The notes under the pieces are model-generated. The model saw only the letters and a list, made by a program, of their open reading frames with translations, had not been told where the DNA came from and made no database searches. 7,275 nt of DNA from an uncultured Eubacterium sp. (GTDB lineage Bacteria > Bacillota > Clostridia > Lachnospirales > Lachnospiraceae), in assembly GCA_900545725.1 (NCBI GenBank), contig URAI01000114.1, forward strand, positions 1-7,275, written 5' to 3'. Both the position numbers and the translations under genes were made by a program. Positions 1 through 5,582 of the stretch are shown piece after piece. How positions within the stretch are numbered: the stretch's first letter is position 1; each line of letters opens with the position of its first letter.

Positions 1-33
1 TATAAAAATACCACCAATCTTTTTGACTGGTGG
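1..33 (-). terminator. Intrinsic terminator, copy A of a 33-bp exact repeat
   Basis: Read on the minus strand, ACCACCAGTC pairs with GATTGGTGGT around an AAAAA loop, and the stem is followed by ATTTTTATA. The stem contains one G-U pair. The plus-strand version would have an A-C mismatch at that position, so the hairpin is better formed in minus-strand RNA, the direction of all the genes. The 33 bases are identical to 761-793. The gene it ends is unclear: positions 34-98 hold only a doubtful 16-codon frame. Confidence 0.75.
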
Positions 34-98
34 TTGTTAATCAATTATTATCTTAGGTCTTGGCATTTTCCTAAAGTTTAGTGTCATTAAGTTTTGGA

Positions 99-137
99 CA
101 TAAAAATAACACCCACAGCGTTTGCTATGCGTGCTTA
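99..137 (-). terminator. Terminator-like hairpin after the 74-aa gene
   Basis: The minus strand starts at the TAA stop of the 74-aa gene. A long imperfect stem follows, with GCATAGC pairing GCTGTGG through a wobble and the outer part carried on by CAC/GTG pairs past one G-G mismatch. The loop is AAAC. It ends in ATTTTTATG. The tail matches the other hairpins of this region (TATTTTTATA), although the stem sequence is different. Confidence 0.6.
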
Positions 138-359
138 TTTCTTCCTTTCTTCTATTTCATATAAAGTATCCATTATAGCCTGATGATATAGTTTAATATC
201 TAAATCACCCTGATACATTCCCATTGTTAATCTATTCTGTAACATTAATACGTGCCTTTTAAGCTGTGTCATTACAAAATCACCATCTTCCATAAATATT
301 TCAGATTGTGATTTTTCTTTTTTCACAGGCTCTGGTGGTGATGAATATCTTTTAAACAT
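135..359 (-). CDS. Small phage protein of unknown function (74 aa)
   Basis: I do not recognise this protein. The ATG at 359 is chosen over an in-frame TTG at 380 because AAAGGA lies 6 nt before the ATG, while the TTG would start inside a palindrome. The N-terminal third is rich in Pro, Lys, Ser and Glu (SSPPEPVKKEKSQSE) and probably disordered. The remainder, from about residue 25, is predicted by eye to be helical, with regularly spaced Leu, Met and Ile and a charged EIEERKK end. There are no cysteines, signal peptide or membrane segment. It follows the DUF4406 gene by about 70 nt and has its own hairpin at its stop codon. Its place after the minor capsid gene suggests a minor late protein or an accessory gene. 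No function can be assigned. Confidence 0.7.
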   Translation of the reverse strand: MFKRYSSPPEPVKKEKSQSEIFMEDGDFVMTQLKRHVLMLQNRLTMGMYQGDLDIKLYHQAIMDTLYEIEERKK

Positions 360-373
360 ATGCAGTCCTTTCT

Positions 374-389
374 GTTGCACCGGTGCAAC
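374..389. repeat. Perfect 16-bp palindrome GTTGCACCGGTGCAAC
   Basis: This is an uninterrupted two-fold symmetric site between the terminator of the DUF4406 gene and the ribosome binding site of the 74-aa gene. As DNA it could be an operator for a dimeric regulator. As RNA it would fold into a short GC-containing hairpin just ahead of the Shine-Dalgarno sequence AAAGGA. It is much more GC-rich than its surroundings. Confidence 0.6.
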
Positions 390-394
390 TTATG

Positions 395-421
395 TATAAA
401 AATAACAGCTCTATGGCTGTT
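395..421 (-). terminator. Intrinsic terminator after the DUF4406 gene
   Basis: On the minus strand AACAGC (421-416) pairs with GCTGTT (409-404) around the loop CATAGA and is followed directly by ATTTTTATA. It begins 9 nt after the DUF4406 stop codon. The stem is only 6 bp, so it is the weakest stem of the group, but its tail matches the other copies exactly. Confidence 0.65.
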
Positions 422-429
422 TATTTAAT

Positions 430-729
430 CTAATCTTCAATTCTCTTAATATTATATGCTACTGCACACTGATGTTCTATTTTGCAACCTCTAGCCTTAT
501 CCCAGCCTTTAGCAAAATATACAACGTCCGCCTGTGATAGAAGTTCTATTGATTTTCCTAAAAACCACAATGGCTTAGCTTCTGCTGGTGCTCCTTCAAA
601 AAAAGACTCTATAACTTCTACTTTCTCACCTAATAGCAGCTCTGCATATTCTATTGCCTTTTTCCTTGTTTCTTTTATTTCCTCGTCTGTTTTACCTGCC
701 ATAGGCTGGCTAATAAATAATTTTTTCAT
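430..729 (-). CDS. DUF4406-type nucleoside deoxyribosyltransferase-like protein
   Basis: This 99-aa protein looks like the DUF4406 family, small phage proteins related to the nucleoside 2-deoxyribosyltransferase fold. What I see: an opening beta strand and loop KKLFISQPMAG (residues 2-12), a charged helix (about 14-32), a loop SFFEGAPAEAKPLW (42-55) and the conserved block YFAKGWDKARGCKIEH (71-86). In the related enzymes a glutamate in a position like E85 is the nucleophile that attacks the N-glycosidic bond; applying that here is inference, and the substrate is unknown. The length is typical. The ATG at 729 is supported by GTGAGGA with 9 nt spacing. A terminator-like hairpin (761-793) ends 31 nt upstream, leaving almost no space for a separate promoter. 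Family placement is firm; enzymatic activity is not shown. Confidence 0.87.
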   Translation of the reverse strand: MKKLFISQPMAGKTDEEIKETRKKAIEYAELLLGEKVEVIESFFEGAPAEAKPLWFLGKSIELLSQADVVYFAKGWDKARGCKIEHQCAVAYNIKRIED

Positions 730-760
730 ACTGTCTTGTCCTCACTTTCTTAAAATTGGG

Positions 761-793
761 TATAAAAATACCACCAATCTTTTTGACTGGTGG
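761..793 (-). terminator. Intrinsic terminator, copy B of the 33-bp exact repeat
   Basis: This is identical over 33 bases to 1-33: a CCACCAGTC / GATTGGTGG stem with AAAAA loop and a TATTTTTATA tail in minus-strand RNA. It starts 7 nt after the stop of the 54-aa gene and lies 31 nt before the DUF4406 start codon. Confidence 0.78.
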
Positions 794-800
794 CTAATAA

Positions 801-965
801 CTATAATACTCCTGCATCTTTTAATATTCTATCTAATTCTTCTTTTGCAGGCAATGCGTGTTCTTTATTATATGCTTCACATTCTTCTTTTGATAATGGA
901 ACTGGATTAGGTGGCATAGATAATCTATCTAAATACCATTCGTATGCTTCGTCTTCATTTGTCAT
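801..965 (-). CDS. Small acidic protein overlapping the ART gene (54 aa)
   Basis: This gene encodes 54 residues from MTNEDEAYEW to the end DAGVL. Its ATG overlaps the stop of the ART-containing gene as ATGA, with GGAGG placed 7 nt upstream, so translation is probably coupled. The protein has 13 Asp/Glu against 6 Lys/Arg, one cysteine (in KEECEAYNKEH), a proline-rich stretch MPPNPVPLSKEE (17-28) and a C-terminal stretch KEELDRILKDAG that should be helical. I do not recognise a family. The tight coupling to an ART effector and the acidic character make an inhibitor, immunity or packaging-partner role conceivable, but that is inference only. It is followed 7 nt later by a strong terminator hairpin. 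Confidence 0.75.
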   Translation of the reverse strand: MTNEDEAYEWYLDRLSMPPNPVPLSKEECEAYNKEHALPAKEELDRILKDAGVL

Positions 966-1792
966 GGTAATACCTCCACTAAAATACTATCTTCTTGCTT
1001 TGATAATATACGCATTTTACAATTTCTGTCAAGTAAAAATTCTCTTTGCTTTGGATATTTACTAATACGCTCTATATATGCACCTCTTGAACCCTTTGGA
1101 ACTAAAAATATCATTTTAAACTTTTTTACTAATGCCGAATGTTGCGAAACTGATGTACTTATAAATTGTTTATCTTCAAAAATATCTCCTACTTGGTATT
1201 TTTCATACGGATTAAATTCCATATTTCTATAACATATAATATCATACTTTAATCTATTTTTCCCTAAAGCCCCAGATATAATATTTGCATATTCTCTAAG
1301 TTTTTTATCTTCTTCTCTATCTCCACGAAGCATTGCATTTAATCTTTCAAAAAATCTATTCGGTTTCTTATCACCTGAATTATATGTATACTTTTGTACT
1401 GCGTGTATTTCTTTACCAGTAAGTTCATTTATCCATATATCAGACTCTTTTCTAAGTACATCTACAACCTTTGTTTGTGGTAATGCTATAAAATTTGCCA
1501 GTGGCAACTTACTATCTATATATTGTTTTGAATTAACTTCACCTGTTTTAAATCTTACATTTTGCCACTCAGATTTTCTAGCTTCATATAATTTCTTATT
1601 ATCAGGGTCTAACGAGTGCTTAGCCAATCTGTCGAACTTTTCGACCATTCTATTAGCATATTGCTGTTTTTGTTCTTGTCTGTAATCGTCTTCTATTTGG
1701 CTTAGTTCTTTTTTTGTATATGTTGGAGATATTTCATCATCGTCTAAGTCTGCAAAATACGTTGTGTGGCTGTCTTTGCAATTCGGTTTCAA
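962..1792 (-). CDS. Minor capsid protein C-terminal part with ADP-ribosyltransferase domain
   Basis: The frame is 276 codons from a TTG at 1792 that overlaps the TGA stop of the upstream gene (TTGA). Residues 1-80 (KPNCKDSHTTYF, then a Lys/Glu-rich helix with YANRMVEKFDRLAKHSLD) look like the C-terminal region of Phage_min_cap2 proteins, so this is the missing end of the upstream gene. Residues about 115-276 look like an ADP-ribosyltransferase exoenzyme domain: R189 in ICYRN, the ISTS motif with S212-T213-S214, and Q249-R250-E251 in KQREFLLDR. These match the R-S-E group that transfers ADP-ribose from NAD to proteins. QxE rather than ExE is typical of C3-like enzymes that modify asparagine, whereas ExE enzymes modify arginine. 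No signal peptide is present, fitting delivery with the phage head. Whether it is made as a separate protein, by -1 frameshift, or not at all is unclear. GC content is clearly lower than in the genes upstream. Confidence 0.8.
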   Translation of the reverse strand: MKPNCKDSHTTYFADLDDDEISPTYTKKELSQIEDDYRQEQKQQYANRMVEKFDRLAKHSLDPDNKKLYEARKSEWQNVRFKTGEVNSKQYIDSKLPLANFIALPQTKVVDVLRKESDIWINELTGKEIHAVQKYTYNSGDKKPNRFFERLNAMLRGDREEDKKLREYANIISGALGKNRLKYDIICYRNMEFNPYEKYQVGDIFEDKQFISTSVSQHSALVKKFKMIFLVPKGSRGAYIERISKYPKQREFLLDRNCKMRILSKQEDSILVEVLP

Positions 1793-2634
1793 GGGTGGTA
1801 AAGACCCGCCTTAATCGCTTCCGACATTAACGGATAATTACCAACACTTTTATCACCTCCACTCCATACATCATCAATTAGCACCTTCCCCACAAAGGGT
1901 AAGCATTTAGGGCAAGCATTACCACGCTTATTCATGATAACTGTTGTTATGCCCCATTTTTTCCTCTGTTCGCCCTCTCCGGTAAGATATGCCCTCTTAC
2001 TGGCTGTCTTAATTGCCATCTTTGCATATTCCTTTACGCTATGGCGGCTTCCATTCTTATATTCAATACAATTAATACCGGCTTTTAAAAAATCCTTTGT
2101 AGCCATATCAACAGCCTTCTCATAAGTTCCAGCACCTGTATTTGCATAAACCTGTGCATTATATATTATCTGTCTGTATTTATCATTTGACATTCTAAGC
2201 ATTGCTTTTTCAGCAGTCTTTAAATCATTCTTAGTAGCTTCCTGCAATGCCTCCAGCTTTCTTGTATTAAGTCTGAAAAAAGCAGCCGTTACACCTTTAC
2301 CATCGGTGTCCTTAGCTGCTTCAAATCCGTTTTTTATTGCCTTTAATATCTGCTGTTCCTGTGCCGTTCCGCCTGCACTTCTTGCCGATGATAACATTGC
2401 ATCGACTGATGAATTGATATCTTTAAACTTATCTTTATACTTCTCTTTATTATCAGCCTTATACTTTTCAAGATATTTTAGTTGATCAACCTGCCACTGT
2501 GTCCAGTTATATCCTAACTTGGTTTCCTCTGCCCTGTGACGGTCAAGATTACGCATCATGGATGATATAAGTTCATCTTCGATGGCGGCAAATGCTTTGC
2601 CTATATCATAATCTGTATTCATATGTGATGGCAT
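1789..2634 (-). CDS. Phage minor capsid protein (Phage_min_cap2 family), N-terminal part
   Basis: This 281-aa protein looks like the minor head proteins that sit next to the portal in SPP1-like phages (SPP1 gp7 / MuF-related group). A long helical region (20-180) is followed by NGSRHSVKEYAKMAIKTASKRAYLTGEG (194-221) and a zinc-ribbon-like part with C241-P-K-C244 and GNYPLMSEAIKAGLYHP (265-281). In the family the motif runs on as HPNCRH or HPNCKDSH. Here the frame stops (TGA) straight after HP, and NCKDSHTTYF continues one base back in the next frame. The gene is therefore split at its most conserved motif, by a natural -1 frameshift, a split-gene arrangement, or a lesion. The start ATG overlaps the portal stop as TAATG, with GGAG 7 nt upstream. 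Family call is firm; whether the product works is not. Confidence 0.85.
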   Translation of the reverse strand: MPSHMNTDYDIGKAFAAIEDELISSMMRNLDRHRAEETKLGYNWTQWQVDQLKYLEKYKADNKEKYKDKFKDINSSVDAMLSSARSAGGTAQEQQILKAIKNGFEAAKDTDGKGVTAAFFRLNTRKLEALQEATKNDLKTAEKAMLRMSNDKYRQIIYNAQVYANTGAGTYEKAVDMATKDFLKAGINCIEYKNGSRHSVKEYAKMAIKTASKRAYLTGEGEQRKKWGITTVIMNKRGNACPKCLPFVGKVLIDDVWSGGDKSVGNYPLMSEAIKAGLYHP

Positions 2635-4124
2635 TATTCTACTCCATTAATATCTACAATGTTATCCGGCATATTAAGCTGCGGTTCATCCATCTCAGAT
2701 ATTCCCTGTTCAGCCTTAAGCCTTGCAATCTCTTCCTGCTTCCATTCATCATCCTTGGTATCTCCATACAGCTCATCAACAGATGCCTCTATGCTCATAA
2801 TACCACCCTGCTTAGCTTTGCTTACTGTCTCAACCTGACTTTCAAATGATGGGTTAGCATATTCGCCAAATGTCACATCAATATCTATATCCTTAATAGC
2901 TGTCTTATTAAGCGTATCTATGGCATTAAATGTAGCTGTAACAAGCTTTGGAAGGACCTTATGTAACTGCTCTACAATGTTATTTCTGCTGTAAAGGGTT
3001 GCTTTCTCTTTCTCTCTCTGGGCTTCTGCATTATCAAGCTTCTTAACATCTATACCTAATGTTGATGGGCTCATAATACCCTGTAAACAAAGGTCAAGAG
3101 CCGTTATATATGTTGACAGATAGCTTTCATGTGGTATATCTCCCTGAACAAGCTCTATCTTATTAACATTTCCCTCTGACATTGCCCCATCTATCCTGAT
3201 ATACGCATTGTCAAAAGCATTAGGCTTTAATACACTTCCATCAAATGGATTTCTTGGAAGCATATTTTCAGGAATATATTCTTTCGTTCTGTTTTTTCTT
3301 AATGCGTCCATCCACTGGCTCCACGCTTCATCCAGCGCATCGAAGTTATCTATCTTAGCATCATATATACTCTTTCCCCTGCCCTCATACTTAGCCGACT
3401 TATAAAACATAAGAGGCACAGCCATCATAAACTTATCGTTCCACGTAATATCATTAAGGTGTGCAAGCTCTGGCACAGCACTTAATATATATTCCTTACC
3501 GCCCCTCGTAAGCTCATAATGTATATATCCTATACCATAATGTTCCAGAAGCACATATTCCTGTTTTTGAACGTTATATACAGTCTTGAATACTATCTCC
3601 TTAACTCTCCCTCTGTCCCTTATAATATCTATCTTATTACCAGGATAAAACTCAAGTATCGGATACTGGCTAAAGGCTGTATCAAATGATATCTTAAATG
3701 CACCATCTCCTATATAGAGGGTTTCTGTTATTGCCTGCTTTATAAGCTCAACAAAATCATTTTCTTTTGCAATCTCATCCCATTCGGTCTGACGGCTTCC
3801 TGCATCTATCTCATTCATATCTGCCGTAACAATACTGGCAAGCATGTCACATAACATTGCTGGAAGTCCTACATGTATCTTCCTGATTTCCATACCGACC
3901 GTACAGGATGCCGACCAGAACCTTGTCTTGTCGCCATCGAGCTGACTGTATAGCTGTGACAGTTCTTCACTCTCACCCCTGTACCATATCTGATTCTTTA
4001 TTGCATTACCCTCATAATCAAGAACCTCCTGTATGTTAATTGTTCCATTCATTGCCGGCTGGATGCGCAGCCATGTCCTTATTCCGGTTTTTATCTTCTC
4101 TGCCATACCTGTAAATATATTCAC
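2634..4124 (-). CDS. Phage portal protein (SPP1 gp6-like)
   Basis: The 496-aa product fits the SPP1-type portal, the dodecameric ring at one capsid vertex through which the terminase pumps DNA and to which the tail joins. SPP1 gp6 is about 500 aa, so length agrees. Features seen: an N-terminal helical part with IWYRGESEELSQLY (46-60), a beta-rich middle with alternating Tyr/Ile/Glu segments (about 160-235), a long helical part around DALDEAWSQWMDALR in the centre, and an acidic C-terminus with DDEWKQEEIARLKAEQG typical of portals. There are no transmembrane segments. The start is GTG at 4124, with AGGAG 10 nt upstream overlapping the large-terminase stop (TAGGAG). An in-frame ATG at 4106 is an alternative. 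It lies 13 nt after the large terminase gene and overlaps the minor capsid gene by 1 nt. Confidence 0.92.
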   Translation of the reverse strand: MNIFTGMAEKIKTGIRTWLRIQPAMNGTINIQEVLDYEGNAIKNQIWYRGESEELSQLYSQLDGDKTRFWSASCTVGMEIRKIHVGLPAMLCDMLASIVTADMNEIDAGSRQTEWDEIAKENDFVELIKQAITETLYIGDGAFKISFDTAFSQYPILEFYPGNKIDIIRDRGRVKEIVFKTVYNVQKQEYVLLEHYGIGYIHYELTRGGKEYILSAVPELAHLNDITWNDKFMMAVPLMFYKSAKYEGRGKSIYDAKIDNFDALDEAWSQWMDALRKNRTKEYIPENMLPRNPFDGSVLKPNAFDNAYIRIDGAMSEGNVNKIELVQGDIPHESYLSTYITALDLCLQGIMSPSTLGIDVKKLDNAEAQREKEKATLYSRNNIVEQLHKVLPKLVTATFNAIDTLNKTAIKDIDIDVTFGEYANPSFESQVETVSKAKQGGIMSIEASVDELYGDTKDDEWKQEEIARLKAEQGISEMDEPQLNMPDNIVDINGVE

Positions 4125-4137
4125 CTCTCACACTCTC

Positions 4138-5532
4138 CTATCCGGTTATGCTTCTATCTGTTCCTATCCTGCTTCTGTAAGGAATCCAGCCATACTGTAC
4201 ACTGTTAATCATGTGGTCATGTCCATCTTCCGGTTCACAATCCTTATCTTCTTTCCATGAATACACTTCAAGCTCATTAATATACTGTGTGCATGTATCA
4301 ACGATATAATAATCAGGCTTCCTGTCCTTTCCATCGTCATATATCATCCATCCAAGCTGCAGCATTATCCTGTCTATTATTTCAACACGTTTATAAGCAT
4401 TATTAAATATATACATACATTCCTGATGTTGTCTTTTATATTTGGCAAGCTCTGTAAGAGTTGCCTGGTCAGCACTGTCAACAAATACATTTTTTGCCAT
4501 ACCTCCCCATTCCCTGCGGTTACGTTCAAGAAAGTCAATATAATTCTTAACAGTATCAGATGGTGCTATAGGAACTGATATATCAGCATTGTTATATACT
4601 CTTTCAGATAATATGATACATCTGCCTTTATTAGTTATTCCTATAAACGACATTGCTATAGTGTCAGGGCTTTGTGTTGAATACGCAGTATCAAGTCCAC
4701 TTGTGAATATTTCAAAATATTCTTCCTGGCGTTTGTCTCTTTTTATATAATTCATGGCGTTTTCTTTTGATATTACATGATGTCTTTTATTAAAATTACA
4801 AAATACAAGGCCTGTTGCTTTTCCTCTGAGACCCTGTATCTTATTCTTATACATCTTAGTTCCCTTAGGGACTGCATCTATCTTTTTCTGTATATCCTCT
4901 TCTGACATCGAAGCATTATCATAAAAAGTAAAATACCAGTGTACCCATCCCCTTACCGGTTCTTCCTTAAGTTCATCAAGAAGTTCCGGCGGATAATCTT
5001 TTACATATCTTTTTAATGGTCTGCTCCTGTTAATAAATTCTTTATATACTGGAATATCGGGTGCATCAGGATTAGATGTAGTCATCATATACTTACATCT
5101 GTGCGTTATTTCACGTAAAAACTCCATATCTGCGATATTGACCTCATCAATATATACACACCCAACCTGTGAGCCTAACACCTTTTTCCACTTTGCCTTG
5201 TTATCATATCCACAGACATATATATATTTAATGCCTGATGGTGTCTTATATTCTATATGCGGCAGTCTGATGCCTCCACGTCCGTTAGGATGGTATGTGG
5301 CCAGTCCATCCATCTGCTCCAAAAGTCCACGCTCTGAATTGATAACATTCTTCTCAACAGTTCCAATATCAGCACCTGCAAGAACATGATACCTTATATC
5401 ACTTTTTGCAACCATAAGCATAAACTTAAATACTCCCACGGTAGTCTTCCCTGCGGCTGTAGTTCCCTCAAGATATTCCCTGTCTGTTTCAACTGATAAA
5501 AAATCTTTAAATTTAGGCGACAGCTTAAGAAT
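4138..5532 (-). CDS. terL: Terminase large subunit (ATPase and nuclease), ATT start
   Basis: This is the packaging motor that cuts concatemeric DNA and drives it into the head. Counting from the proposed start at 5532 (464 aa), the Walker A motif is GTTAAGKT (23-30), Walker B is CVYIDE (125-130) with catalytic E130, and the coupling motif is TTSNPD (151-156). The RNase-H-like nuclease carries D281 (SGLDTAYS), D352 and D355 (FVDSADQATL) and the DGHDH block (436-440). This is the Terminase_3 / XtmB-like type. The frame is open back to a stop at 5577, but has no ATG, GTG or TTG before Walker A; the first GTG (5439) would delete K29 and the whole P-loop. A near-perfect Shine-Dalgarno sequence AGGGGGTGAT stands 7 nt before ATT at 5532, so ATT is the likely start, or an ATG that mutated. 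Gene order (small terminase upstream, portal 13 nt downstream) agrees. Confidence 0.93.
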   Translation of the reverse strand: MLKLSPKFKDFLSVETDREYLEGTTAAGKTTVGVFKFMLMVAKSDIRYHVLAGADIGTVEKNVINSERGLLEQMDGLATYHPNGRGGIRLPHIEYKTPSGIKYIYVCGYDNKAKWKKVLGSQVGCVYIDEVNIADMEFLREITHRCKYMMTTSNPDAPDIPVYKEFINRSRPLKRYVKDYPPELLDELKEEPVRGWVHWYFTFYDNASMSEEDIQKKIDAVPKGTKMYKNKIQGLRGKATGLVFCNFNKRHHVISKENAMNYIKRDKRQEEYFEIFTSGLDTAYSTQSPDTIAMSFIGITNKGRCIILSERVYNNADISVPIAPSDTVKNYIDFLERNRREWGGMAKNVFVDSADQATLTELAKYKRQHQECMYIFNNAYKRVEIIDRIMLQLGWMIYDDGKDRKPDYYIVDTCTQYINELEVYSWKEDKDCEPEDGHDHMINSVQYGWIPYRSRIGTDRSITG

Positions 5533-5535
5533 AAT

Positions 5536-5546
5536 ATCACCCCCTC
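5536..5546 (-). promoter_or_regulatory. Strong Shine-Dalgarno site that fixes the terL start
   Basis: The minus strand reads GAGGGGGTGAT, matching the full anti-Shine-Dalgarno complement AGGAGGTGAT at 9 of 10 positions. The only in-frame codon at ideal spacing (7 nt from the G run) is ATT at 5532-5530. The second choice is the ATT at 5535. A GTG inside the site itself is out of frame. Confidence 0.75.
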
Positions 5547-5582
5547 GGATATATAATTTGTCTTTTATTCTAAATTACCAGG

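Noticed and set aside
37..87. Minus-strand 16-codon frame (MTLNFRKMPRPKIIID) between two terminators
   Set aside because: No ribosome binding site precedes it and it is too short to judge. It may be a remnant, but cannot be supported as a gene.
360..380. TTG at 380 as start of the small gene at the left end
   Set aside because: It has no Shine-Dalgarno sequence and lies in a palindrome. The ATG at 359 has AAAGGA 6 nt upstream.
1..793. Repeated TATAAAAATA elements as a CRISPR or integron-like array
   Set aside because: Spacing is irregular, the units are terminator tails on different hairpins, and there are no spacers, cas genes or integrase.
4138..5439. Large terminase annotated from the GTG at 5439
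   Set aside because: This start would cut through the Walker A motif. The frame continues upstream with GTTAAGKT and a proper N-terminus, and a strong ribosome binding site lies at 5546-5536.
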